Shown: in pieces, positions 1-8,155 of the stretch
Layout: every line of letters begins with the position of its first letter
How positions within the stretch are numbered: position 1 is the stretch's first letter
Assembly: GCA_021732605.1 (NCBI GenBank)
Contig: JAKFUS010000041.1
Location: 1 to 64,000, forward strand
From: Betaproteobacteria bacterium
Lineage (GTDB): Bacteria; Pseudomonadota; Gammaproteobacteria; Burkholderiales; SG8-41
Direction: 5' to 3'
DNA: 64,000 bases
Notes under the pieces: model-generated
Seen by the model: only the letters and a program-made list of their open reading frames with translations
Databases searched by the model: none
Told to the model about the DNA's origin: nothing
Position numbers and translations under genes: made by a program

Positions 1-193
1 GCGCCGCAGCCGCATAAAAACCGATCTGGAAGCGCGCGGTTTCGGTGACGGCGAGTTCGCGGATGAACAGACTGGCGCCGAGCAGCACGGCCAGCGTCAA
101 CAGGGCGGTGGCCGGAACACGGGTGCGGATGGCTTCGAGGGCTGTGTATTTGCCGATGGTTGCGATGTGCACGGGCAGGACCGTTCTTTTCAA
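1..193 (-). CDS. ABC-2 type transporter permease, N-terminal fragment (runs off the window)
   Basis: The reverse strand reads an open frame that leaves the left edge of the window. The visible part contains a TLLTLAVLLGASLFIREL membrane segment followed by a TETARFQIGFYAAA stretch, a pattern I know from the N-terminus of ABC-2 permeases that work with a separate ATP-binding subunit. The start is uncertain: a TTG at 193 or a GTG at 172 are both in frame, and neither has a strong ribosome site. It is divergent from the histidine kinase gene. Its natural partner may be the ABC ATPase gene at 16.1-16.8 kb, on the far side of the pilus-like operon. The ORF track does not list it because it is short and open-ended. 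Confidence 0.6.
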   Translation of the reverse strand, partial: MKRTVLPVHIATIGKYTALEAIRTRVPATALLTLAVLLGASLFIRELAVTETARFQIGFYAAAA

Positions 194-213
194 CAGAAGA
201 AACAGTATAGCCA

Positions 214-1938
214 ATGACGATGTCTGACGAACCGCGTAATTCAGTCGACCAGCCGGGCGGCACGTCGGCGGCATCAGCGCCGCCCCGGTATCAGCATGCG
301 CTGCTCGCAGGCATGCTGCTGACGCTGCACGGGGCGGTTGCCTGGGAACCGAACGAGTTGTGGGCGCGCGGTTTGTTGCTGGCGCATTTCGGCTTGTTCC
401 TGATCTGGCAGCCGGTATGGCGGGGTGAGCGGCAGATTCCCTTGACGCGCGCGCTGATGGTGCTCTGTCTGGGCGCATTTTTTGCCGTTTCCGGCAACTG
501 GTGGCTGATCGCAACCTGGATGGCGGTGCTGTTCGGCCTGATCGGCGGTGGTGTGCCGGGAACGGTGGGCCGCAGCGACCGCTTCGTGGCGATCCTGGCC
601 GCAGTCTATCTGGTGACAGTCCTGCTGATGTGGGTGGTGCCGCAGTTGTTCATCGCCTACGCCTTGGTTCCCGGGATCAGCGGCTTTGTCCGTTACGGAT
701 TGCCCTTGCTGCTGCTGGTGATCCTGGCGATTCCCAAGGGTGAGCGCCAGTCGGGCACTCCGGTGATCGTCGATCTGTTTTACAGCGTGGTGCTGTTCCT
801 GCTGGTAGTTGCACTGGTGCTGGGCAGCTTTGTCATCCAGGAGGTGTCGCACGGCCAGTACCTGCTGGGACTGGCGCAGGCGCTGATGGTCATCGCGCTG
901 CTGCTGGTGGGTTTGTCGTGGCTGTGGAATCCGCGCGGCGGTTTTGGCGGCATCGGCACTTTGCTGTCGCGCTACCTGCTCGGTTTGGGATTACCCTTCG
1001 AGCAACGCATGCGGCGGCTCGCCGATCTGGCACAGACGGAAACCCGGCCTGAGCATTTTTTGCGCGATGCGCTGACCTACATGCTGGAACTGCCCTGGGT
1101 CACCGGCTTCGGCTGGACCTCGGCATGGTCTTCCGGCACGGTTGGCAAGGAGGCCTTGCATGACGAGCAATACGAAACCGAAAGCCTCCGCATCACCGTA
1201 TATGCGCCCCGGCCGTTTTCACCCGCGGTACTGCTGCACCTGAAGCTGCTGATGCAGATGGTGGGCCACTTTTACGAAGCACAGCGCCGGGAACAATTGC
1301 GCCGGCAGTCGGCCTATACCCAGGCGATCTACGAAACCGGCGCACGATTGACGCATGATGTCAAAAATCTGCTGCAATCGCTGCGCTCAATCTGCGCGGC
1401 AGCGGAAATGCGCGGGGTCGATGACGATACGGCATTTCGCGCGCTGGTGCAGCGGCAGCTGCCTCAGATTGCGCAGCGCCTGGGCAGTACGCTCGACAAG
1501 CTCAAATCGCCGGCGACGAGCGTGGCGAGTGAAGTGGATGCGCTGATCTGGTGGCAGGGTTTGCAGGCCCGTTACGGCGGACGCGGGATCCACTTTTCTG
1601 AACCAGGTGCGCTGAATGACATGCGTCTGCCGGCGGAGCTGTTCGACAGCACGGTCGTAACACTGATCGAAAACGCCCTCTACAAAACCGCCCAGGACGC
1701 TGCGCTGAAAGTCACGGTGACACTGTTGGCCGGTCCGCGATTGCGCGTTTGTGATACCGGGTTGCCAGTGCCGCCGCCCATCGTTGACCAAATCCTGGCG
1801 ATGCCTGTCGAGTCAGACAGTGGTCTCGGCGTGGGGTTGTTCCAGGCCGCAAAGTTTGCCGAGCAATCCGGCTATGCGCTGGCGCTGGCAGACAACCGGC
1901 CAGGATGTGTGTGTTTTGAGCTGACGCGTCGCGGCTAA
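214..1938 (+). CDS. Membrane sensor histidine kinase, PrsK-like
   Basis: The first 240 residues are a run of about eight or nine hydrophobic membrane helices. A soluble linker of about 120 residues follows, then a kinase core. The phosphoacceptor box is THDVKNLLQSL near residue 380. The N-box is LIENALYKTA near residue 485, the G1 box is CDTGLPVP and the G2 box is SGLGVGLFQAAKF near residue 537. The HDVKN form of the H-box resembles PrsK kinases of PEP-CTERM/exopolysaccharide systems. The gene converges on the end of the pilus-like operon with only 7 bp between stop codons. The sigma-54-type response regulator that starts that operon is its likely partner, so the pair brackets the cluster. 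The stimulus is unknown. The start could be ATG 214 or ATG 220. Confidence 0.85.
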   Translation: MTMSDEPRNSVDQPGGTSAASAPPRYQHALLAGMLLTLHGAVAWEPNELWARGLLLAHFGLFLIWQPVWRGERQIPLTRALMVLCLGAFFAVSGNWWLIATWMAVLFGLIGGGVPGTVGRSDRFVAILAAVYLVTVLLMWVVPQLFIAYALVPGISGFVRYGLPLLLLVILAIPKGERQSGTPVIVDLFYSVVLFLLVVALVLGSFVIQEVSHGQYLLGLAQALMVIALLLVGLSWLWNPRGGFGGIGTLLSRYLLGLGLPFEQRMRRLADLAQTETRPEHFLRDALTYMLELPWVTGFGWTSAWSSGTVGKEALHDEQYETESLRITVYAPRPFSPAVLLHLKLLMQMVGHFYEAQRREQLRRQSAYTQAIYETGARLTHDVKNLLQSLRSICAAAEMRGVDDDTAFRALVQRQLPQIAQRLGSTLDKLKSPATSVASEVDALIWWQGLQARYGGRGIHFSEPGALNDMRLPAELFDSTVVTLIENALYKTAQDAALKVTVTLLAGPRLRVCDTGLPVPPPIVDQILAMPVESDSGLGVGLFQAAKFAEQSGYALALADNRPGCVCFELTRRG

Positions 1939-1945
1939 GCGAGGG

Positions 1946-2686
1946 CTAAGGGAGCTTGCCGGCGGATACCATGCGGTTGAACAGCGTGTAGCGTGACAGC
2001 CAGATGACGATGTCGTCGAACTCGCTGGTGGCCGGTCCGCCGCTGATCGGGGGACGGTAGACGACATCGGCATCGGCGCCGTAATTGTCCTGCTCGTCGG
2101 CGCTGGCAGAAGCCGTGTTCGCGACGTTGGTCAAAAAATTGATTGCACCGGCCCCGTTTTTGCCGTGCGAGATTACGGCGAAAACAGCCGTGGTGCTGAG
2201 CGTTGTTGTGCAGGCCTGGGTGGTGCAAATCCGCACGTTGGTTCCAGCGGAGGACAACGCAAACGGCGCGGCAGGGCTGCGTTGCGCATAGACCGCGTTC
2301 ACCACATAGGTGTAGCGATTGCCCCACAAGTCCGAATTGCCCAGCCCCAGGTCCGTATAGGGCAATCGACCGGCGGCGATGCCGCCGGCGATGGTGGAGC
2401 AGACTCCTGTGGCGACAGTGACATTTTCTGCGCCATTGGTATCGGTATCGGGGCAGGGCAGGTTGCCGTTGGCGACGGCGTAACCGATCAGTGCCTCGCG
2501 TATTTCATTCAGGGTTTTTTCGGTGTCGCTGATCTGCTTTTGTTCGACCTGGGTGGTGAGCGGCACCAGGACGCTGCCGAGCAGCAGCACGATGATGAAC
2601 AGCACCACTGCGACTTCAATCAGTGAAAATCCATGTTCGGTTCCGGCGGCCGCGTTTCTACTGCAGTGGTTATGCATGGTGATCAT
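1946..2686 (-). CDS. Large type IV pilin-like protein with class III signal and LPCPDT domain
   Basis: The N-terminus carries a prepilin peptidase site, HG|FSLIEVAVVLFIIVLLLG, with glutamate at position +5 of the mature protein, so it should be processed and inserted as a pilin-like subunit. At 246 residues it is longer than an ordinary major pilin. After the helix, ALIGYAVANGNLPCPDTD and later AAGRLPYTDLGLG match a domain also present in the adjacent 496-residue protein. Five cysteines are visible in the region after the helix. It is the last gene of the operon, and its start overlaps the upstream stop by 4 bp, which suggests translational coupling. It may be a minor or tip pilin, or an exported substrate. 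No exact family name can be given. Confidence 0.8.
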   Translation of the reverse strand: MITMHNHCSRNAAAGTEHGFSLIEVAVVLFIIVLLLGSVLVPLTTQVEQKQISDTEKTLNEIREALIGYAVANGNLPCPDTDTNGAENVTVATGVCSTIAGGIAAGRLPYTDLGLGNSDLWGNRYTYVVNAVYAQRSPAAPFALSSAGTNVRICTTQACTTTLSTTAVFAVISHGKNGAGAINFLTNVANTASASADEQDNYGADADVVYRPPISGGPATSEFDDIVIWLSRYTLFNRMVSAGKLP

Positions 2687-4173
2687 TGATAGAGCAGGAA
2701 GTCGCTGAAAGAGTTCGAAATGGTCTGTTGCTCGTAGGTGTTCGAGGTTGCCGTGTTGTTGTTGGTGCCTTCAAGATAATTGGTGGCATCCTGCTTGTTG
2801 GCCGTGGTGGTGCGCAGCTGGTTGTTGCCGGCAGCGTAGTTTGCAACCGAAAGTCGTTTGCCGGCCACGACGACGACGACCCGCTTGTCAGCGGTAGCGG
2901 AAGGCGGATTGACGGTCAGGCAACTGCCGCAACCACTGCTGGCGGGGATGGCGGCAGTAAACGGGATCAGTGTGGCATTAACTGCCGGCGCGTAAGCGGC
3001 GGCGACCCCGTAAAAGACCATTTCTTTCCAGTTGGTCCACCAGGTGCCTTGCGTGATGCCGGATCCGACTGGCCAGGTGCTCGACATGCAAAGTGCGGGC
3101 AGCAGTGCGCAGACCGTTGTGGCGACAGCACCGCCGATTCCCAGCACTGTGGCGCCCATGTTATCCGGCAAGCGGCCAAAACGTTCACCGTTGTTGTCGC
3201 TGTAGGGGGATGTCACATCCGTCACTGGCGCCGCCCACGGGTAGCGGCCGTTGTTGGCACTCGCGTATGCGGTGAGGGAGTTGAGGGCTTCCTTGGCAAC
3301 CCTGCGCTGCAATACCGGCATCAGATCCTGATAGGTGATGGCGATCAAACGGTCGTTCACGATCAGATTGCCGGTGGCGTCCTGGATGACACCATTGATG
3401 AAACCGTCACTGTTGCTGCCGTCGGTAAATCCGGAGTTGTCCTCGATGCTGGTCATGACATCGAGGTAATTGACCGGGTTGCATTTCGGGGTATTCGTCA
3501 GCGGGCTGCTGGTGCAGACCCCGGCCGCTGTGCAACTACCGCCGGTGCAACTGCGGTCCTGGGGGGCACCGGCCCCCTGTCTCTGCAGTACGGCGCCGGG
3601 CGCAAATACTACGGCAATGACGCCGCTGGGGGTGTACGCGTCGGGATTGGATCCGTCATGGATCACCGTGCCAGCATTGTTGCGGACCGTAATCGTGCCG
3701 CGGGAATCGCTGTTGAGACAGCCGGCATCGCCGGGGGCGGCGCAGGCAGTGCGGCCATTGTTCTTGAAGTTGTCGGAAACCGCGTACCACAATCGCTCGC
3801 CGTCACCGTCACGCAGGTCGGCAAGGCCCAGTGTTTTCCACGGCAGTCGCCCAATCCTCAGGGCCTGGGTGTTGCAGTTGGGAGTGCCTGGAGCGCCGTT
3901 GTCATTGGTATCCGGGCATGGCAGGTCTCCCGGACGTTCACCACCGGCTAGGTCGCTGACTCCGGCGGCGTATCCGATCAGGGCGGCCTTGGCCTGAGCC
4001 AGCGCGGCGGCCGTGATTTTGTCTCTTTCAACGGTGGAGCGGGTCGGGCTGACCAAAGAGTAGATCGTCGCGCTGAGCCCGATGACCAGAATGACCAGCA
4101 GGGCGAGCAGGGCCTGCCCGCGCTGATTGTCAAAATGATCATTTGAATACAATAACCTGGCGGTATTCGACAT
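2683..4173 (-). CDS. Very large PilX/MshP-type pilin-like protein with LPCPDT domain
   Basis: The protein begins QRG|QALLALLVILVIG, a prepilin-like hydrophobic helix preceded by glycine but lacking the +5 glutamate, as in PilX/MshP/GspK-type minor pilins. At 496 residues it is far larger than usual minor pilins. The region near residues 65-150 has ALIGYA, GDLPCPDTNDNGAP, RIGRLPWKTLGL and ERLWYAVS, clearly related to the neighbouring 246-residue pilin. The remainder is rich in Asn, Thr and Ala and has cysteine pairs such as CTGGSCTAAGVC and CGSC, which could form disulfides outside the cytoplasm. The gene sits 7 bp after the mshK-like gene and overlaps the next pilin gene. It could be a tip adhesin or substrate; function is not established. 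Confidence 0.78.
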   Translation of the reverse strand: MSNTARLLYSNDHFDNQRGQALLALLVILVIGLSATIYSLVSPTRSTVERDKITAAALAQAKAALIGYAAGVSDLAGGERPGDLPCPDTNDNGAPGTPNCNTQALRIGRLPWKTLGLADLRDGDGERLWYAVSDNFKNNGRTACAAPGDAGCLNSDSRGTITVRNNAGTVIHDGSNPDAYTPSGVIAVVFAPGAVLQRQGAGAPQDRSCTGGSCTAAGVCTSSPLTNTPKCNPVNYLDVMTSIEDNSGFTDGSNSDGFINGVIQDATGNLIVNDRLIAITYQDLMPVLQRRVAKEALNSLTAYASANNGRYPWAAPVTDVTSPYSDNNGERFGRLPDNMGATVLGIGGAVATTVCALLPALCMSSTWPVGSGITQGTWWTNWKEMVFYGVAAAYAPAVNATLIPFTAAIPASSGCGSCLTVNPPSATADKRVVVVVAGKRLSVANYAAGNNQLRTTTANKQDATNYLEGTNNNTATSNTYEQQTISNSFSDFLLYQ

Positions 4174-4180
4174 GACGAAG

Positions 4181-4705
4181 TTATGGTTTCGGAGCTGCTT
4201 GCCGATTCGCTTCCGGATCCGATGTCTTGTTGGTGTTTTGCGGGTCTGGTGCTTGCGCTTGTTTGGCGGAGGCCTTGTCCGTTGTTTCCGTGGCCCCCTG
4301 TTTGGGTGCTGTTACCTTGCGTTGAGCAAAAGATTCATCAACCTTGCCGGTGAACAGCGTCGCGCTTTGCCCCACTTTGAGCTGTACTGCCGCCGCCTGC
4401 AGGGTGATTTGCCCGTCGCGTCCCACCCTGCCAACGATCGACTGTTTGTTGAGCAGCCCCGTTTCTGACAGCGCCTCATCATTGACCCACACCGTGGTTT
4501 TGCCGTCACTGCGTCGGACGATGCCGTTGTAGGTGACGGTTTCCGGTATCGGTTCGTCACGCGCCTGTGAAGCAACGGCTTTTTGCTGGCGCAGCGTATC
4601 GAGTTGCGCACGCTGCTCAGGGGTAAAAAAAATTCTTCCGGGAAGTTCAGCTGCCTGCGCAAGCTGCACCGTCAAAGCAAACGCAACTAGTGCCAGCAAT
4701 TTCAT
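4181..4705 (-). CDS. Periplasmic PilP/MshK-like assembly protein
   Basis: A signal peptide (MKLLALVAFALTVQLAQAA) is followed by LPGRIFFTPEQRAQLDTLR and a small beta-rich segment, TVTYNGIVRRSDGKTTVWVNDEAL, then a Lys/Pro/Thr-rich low-complexity tail of about 50 residues. The layout (signal peptide, short structured core, position after the PilO-like gene) fits MshK or PilP proteins that link the inner-membrane platform to the secretin. It overlaps the upstream gene by 4 bp (ATGA). The family call depends on context more than on sequence, because these proteins diverge quickly. Confidence 0.6.
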   Translation of the reverse strand: MKLLALVAFALTVQLAQAAELPGRIFFTPEQRAQLDTLRQQKAVASQARDEPIPETVTYNGIVRRSDGKTTVWVNDEALSETGLLNKQSIVGRVGRDGQITLQAAAVQLKVGQSATLFTGKVDESFAQRKVTAPKQGATETTDKASAKQAQAPDPQNTNKTSDPEANRQAAPKP

Positions 4706-5313
4706 GGCCGAACTCCGGTGGTGACATCAGGCGTCGCGGTAATCCAGGTCAGCTGGCAGTTTGCCGTAATGTTGGGCTGGTAACGGATGGCGGCGGTGGT
4801 TTCGGTGCGGCGCATTGCGCATTGATCAACTTGAAAGAGGCCGTTATTTTGCGCGCGCAGGGCTTCAAAAAAGCGCAGCAGATCGAGTTCATGGAGCAGC
4901 CGGAATTCCAGTTTCATGACGGATTGGCGCAGGGCGAATTGTCCCGGGCTGAGTTCGGCGGCGTAGGCATAGGGTTGCTGCGCATCAATGCCGTAATTGA
5001 CGCCAAACAAATCGGTGCGTTCATTGGCTGCGCGCAGGGCATTCAGCCACTCGATGCGCTGTTCGTCACCGATGAAACCGGATTGCTGGAGTTGGCGGTA
5101 CTTTTCGGCGTATTGGGTGATGATGGATTCTTCTTCGCCGGAGCGCCGCATCCGGGATTGCGCGTCGCGAAGCAGGGTCTGCTGCTTGGTGAGGGCGGTC
5201 TGCGCTTGCTGGGCCAGCAGGTGCGTGTAATAAATGGCGCCGGCAGCCGCGGCCAGCATTGCGACCAGAAGGATCAGCGGCCCGCGCAGGGCTTTGAGTT
5301 CTCCGGCGTTCAT
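4702..5313 (-). CDS. PilO/MshJ-like inner-membrane alignment protein
   Basis: This bitopic protein has a short cytoplasmic start, one membrane helix (GPLILLVAMLAAAAGAIYYT), a coiled-coil stretch rich in Gln and Arg (LAQQAQTALTKQQTLLRDAQ), and a periplasmic domain containing KLEFRLLHELDLLRFFEAL. That last segment matches the ferredoxin-like fold of PilO/GspM/MshJ proteins. A length of 203 residues is normal for the family. It overlaps both neighbouring genes by 4 bp, so it is part of a tightly coupled I-J-K block. It should pair with the PilN-like half of the upstream protein. Confidence 0.7.
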   Translation of the reverse strand: MNAGELKALRGPLILLVAMLAAAAGAIYYTHLLAQQAQTALTKQQTLLRDAQSRMRRSGEEESIITQYAEKYRQLQQSGFIGDEQRIEWLNALRAANERTDLFGVNYGIDAQQPYAYAAELSPGQFALRQSVMKLEFRLLHELDLLRFFEALRAQNNGLFQVDQCAMRRTETTAAIRYQPNITANCQLTWITATPDVTTGVRP

Positions 5314-6869
5314 GACGGCTGCTTAAGCACCAGCACCAGCTTGAACTCGGCGGCACCCGCCTGCGCCGGATTGTCCGAGGTGTTTCCCGACAGCGTGAGC
5401 GTCGGGCTTACATTGAGCGGCAACTGCACAACACGCACGGTCTCCACCGCCGGGTTACTGCGCAGGCGCTCGGCCAGCGCAGTGATCGAGTTGATGGCGA
5501 GACGGAAATCGCCCTTGAAATCCCTCACCTGCCCCGCGATCAGGCCGCTTTGTTTACGGACGGCCATGCCGGTCAGTGTTTGCGGGGGGGCTTTGGGGGC
5601 GCCTGCCGCCGCCGTGCCCGCATCGAACTCGGTGGTGCTGTGTTGCCAGTCAAGTTCGGTGAGGACGATTTCGGGGCTGGGTGCGAGGGCCTGACCGACC
5701 ACCTGAAAAAAACGTTCCGGGGTCGTGGCTGTAGTGCGCAGCTTTTCGGCGAGTTCAGTGGCTTTTTTGAGATTGTCGGCAGTGGTTGGTGACGAAGGAA
5801 ATTTTCCGGTGGCAGCCTGATATTCGGCGTTGACCTGTGCAGTTCTTTGCGTGGCCGCTGCAGTTTCATTGTCGATCGAGAACTGATGCCACAGATTGAA
5901 GCCGGCCCAGGCGATGCCAATAAGCGCTGCGACAGCGCTGGCCGCAAACAGCTGCTGGCGGGTTTGATAATGTTTGTAGCCCGAGGTGACCGCGGGGGAC
6001 GCCAGGTTGTTGCCGGGAATTCTTGCGCCGAGTAGTTGCAGATAAATCGCGGCCGGCGAGGTTTCGATCAATATCGGGTCGAGCTTGAGGAGCGCAGCTA
6101 TATCACCTCGTCCGAGCCGGGTGCAGTTCAGGCTGGGATTATCAGCGCCGATGAGTTTGGTGGTTTCACCGAGCCGTTCTGCATGGTCCAGCAACACGAC
6201 GGAAACTGGTTCATCGAGTGTGGCGGCGCGCAATGCGTGCAGATAGAGCCGGGTATTGGATATTTCATCAACAATGGCGCGGCTCTGGAGCCCTGCCGTG
6301 GCATCGCTGCGGCTTAACCGGCTCAGCCGAAACGCGCCTTCGCGGAAAAAAGTCAGACGGATGCCGGCTGGATGAGCGGCTACCAGCAGCAGGTTATCGG
6401 ATTTTGTATCCAGAGCGTCAACCAGACCGGACATGACCATCGGCAGCAGGTAAATGCCGCCGACAGGCAGGCCGGTTTCCACCAGCACCGCCAGCCAGGG
6501 GGCGACAACTTCCGGATTGGTCAGTGCCGAAAACAGGAAGCGGTCATCACGGCGCTTGACGCCGTCCCGTCCGATCAGCGAGGCCGCGCAGTAAGGTGAC
6601 GAGCGGTAATACTGGCGCAGTTTGCGCTCGACCATCTGGTCGCGGTCGGATCCCGACGCGTGCGGCAGGGTTTCGAAGCGGTAATCCTCTTCGATGGCAT
6701 CGACGATCATGAATGCCGGCGTTCCTGCGGAGGCCGCGGCGTAGTCGCGGAAACCGGTGAGGCCGGTTTCGTCGTTGGCGAAAATCTCGACGTCGTGCAG
6801 TCGCCCGCTTTTCCAGCGCGCCGCGGTTGCACCGTTCACCGAGATGCAGAGCAGGAGTTTATTGGCCAT
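5310..6869 (-). CDS. MshI-like protein: PilM/GspL-type domain joined to a PilN-type domain
   Basis: The first 310 residues lack a signal and look like the actin-like PilM/GspL fold (start KLLLCISVNGATAARW; later LLLVAAHPAGIRLTFF and DEISNTRLYLH). A single membrane helix (LFAASAVAALIGIAWAGFNLW, near residue 330) is followed by a coiled coil and a periplasmic domain ending KLVLVLKQ, as in PilN. Thus one gene covers functions that type IV pilus operons split between pilM and pilN. ATG 6869 was chosen; a TTG three codons upstream is also possible and lies nearer to an AGGG ribosome site. The end overlaps the PilO-like gene by 4 bp. Confidence 0.7.
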   Translation of the reverse strand: MANKLLLCISVNGATAARWKSGRLHDVEIFANDETGLTGFRDYAAASAGTPAFMIVDAIEEDYRFETLPHASGSDRDQMVERKLRQYYRSSPYCAASLIGRDGVKRRDDRFLFSALTNPEVVAPWLAVLVETGLPVGGIYLLPMVMSGLVDALDTKSDNLLLVAAHPAGIRLTFFREGAFRLSRLSRSDATAGLQSRAIVDEISNTRLYLHALRAATLDEPVSVVLLDHAERLGETTKLIGADNPSLNCTRLGRGDIAALLKLDPILIETSPAAIYLQLLGARIPGNNLASPAVTSGYKHYQTRQQLFAASAVAALIGIAWAGFNLWHQFSIDNETAAATQRTAQVNAEYQAATGKFPSSPTTADNLKKATELAEKLRTTATTPERFFQVVGQALAPSPEIVLTELDWQHSTTEFDAGTAAAGAPKAPPQTLTGMAVRKQSGLIAGQVRDFKGDFRLAINSITALAERLRSNPAVETVRVVQLPLNVSPTLTLSGNTSDNPAQAGAAEFKLVLVLKQPS

Positions 6870-6884
6870 GATGGTCAACAGGCC

Positions 6885-8096
6885 CTAGAATTTCAGCTTG
6901 CCGAGAATATCATAGACGGGACCGAGCACCGCCCAGATCACGAAGGCGATCATCCCGCCGAGAATCAGCGTCAGCGCCGGGCCGAGCATTTTCATGCCCT
7001 TGTCCACAGCATCCTTGACGTCCCGGTTGTAGAAATAAGTGACGTTGGCGAGGGCCACGTCGAGCCCGCCGGTGGCTTCGCCGACCCGCAGCATGCGGAT
7101 CACCAGTGGCGGAAACAGTCCCAGGTTATTGAAAGATTCCGTCATGCCGTCGCCGGCGGCGATCTGTTGCACGGCGCGGTTGAGGCCATCGGCGACGACA
7201 CGATTGCCGACCACTTCTTCGCTGATGCGGATGGCGTCAAGCACGGTGATCCCGGAGCGGTACATCAGGCCGAACACATTGGCGAACCGCGAGAGGATGA
7301 TTTTCTGGATGATCGGACCAACGATGGGCAGGCGCAGTTTGGCGTAGTCCCACAGATAGGCTGCTTTGCTCGAGCGTCGGACGGTCACCATCAGTGTGAT
7401 CACGGCGATCACCGGCAGCAGCACGATGGGCAGCCAGAAATCCTTGGCGACACCTGATACAGCCAGCAGTGCCCGGGTCTGAACCGGCAGCGCCATGCCC
7501 ATGGATTTGAACAGCTGCGCGATCTGGGGTACCAGAAAGATCAGCAACGCCGCCATCACCCCGAGCACCACCACCAGCGTCAGCGCCGGATACATCAGCA
7601 GCCGCCGGGTCTGCGAAATCAATTCATCCTGCCAGCGGATGGTATCGGCGAGGTTTTTGAAGATTTCGGGCAACTGGCCGGACTGTTCGCCGGCGCGGAT
7701 CAGGCTGATGAACACGCGATCAAAGACGTCGGTATGCGTCGCCATGCACTGCGAGAGTACATTGCCGGCCTCCATGTCCTCGGTCATGATGGTCAGCACT
7801 TCGCGGAAACGCGCCGAATCGCTGGTGTCGCGCATGTCGCGCAGGCCGTCGATGATCGGGATGCCGGAGCGGATCATCTGCTCCATGTCAAAGCAGAAGT
7901 TGACCAGATCCTGCCGGGTAACGGCGCCGCCCGCGGCCAGCGTGGTCGAAGTCTGCCGGTCCACCTGTTTGCAGGTGATCAGGTCCAGCCCCATCCGGCG
8001 CAACCGCAGTTCAAGATCGACTTCGTTGACCGCGTCGAGTCCGCCCCGGGCGGGCTGGCCGGTTTTGTCGATCGCCTTGTATTGGAAGGAGGGCAC
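6885..8096 (-). CDS. Inner-membrane platform protein, GspF/PilC/MshG family
   Basis: A length of 403 residues and the start PSFQYKAIDKTGQPARGGLDA are typical of GspF/PilC. Two repeated T2SSF domains are visible, each with a conserved helix: FCFDMEQMIRSGIPIIDGL near residue 87, and ANVFGLMYRSGITVLDAIRI near residue 270. The membrane helices are PALTLVVVLGVMAALLIFLV, LPIVLLPVIAVITLMV and ILGGMIAFVIWAVLGPVYDIL. The protein should be the polytopic base on which the assembly ATPase acts. The start is GTG. It lies 59 bp after the ATPase gene and 15 bp before the MshI-like gene. Confidence 0.92.
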   Translation of the reverse strand: MPSFQYKAIDKTGQPARGGLDAVNEVDLELRLRRMGLDLITCKQVDRQTSTTLAAGGAVTRQDLVNFCFDMEQMIRSGIPIIDGLRDMRDTSDSARFREVLTIMTEDMEAGNVLSQCMATHTDVFDRVFISLIRAGEQSGQLPEIFKNLADTIRWQDELISQTRRLLMYPALTLVVVLGVMAALLIFLVPQIAQLFKSMGMALPVQTRALLAVSGVAKDFWLPIVLLPVIAVITLMVTVRRSSKAAYLWDYAKLRLPIVGPIIQKIILSRFANVFGLMYRSGITVLDAIRISEEVVGNRVVADGLNRAVQQIAAGDGMTESFNNLGLFPPLVIRMLRVGEATGGLDVALANVTYFYNRDVKDAVDKGMKMLGPALTLILGGMIAFVIWAVLGPVYDILGKLKF

Positions 8097-8155
8097 GGAT
8101 CAGCTAGTCAGGTGCAATGATGCGTGCGTGGCAGGTGTGTGGAAAGAGCGGGCCA

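Noticed and set aside
2686-3951. 421-residue plus-strand ORF opposite the large pilin gene
   Set aside because: It is the antisense shadow of the pilin-like gene, with no start signal and an atypical Gly/Val-rich composition.
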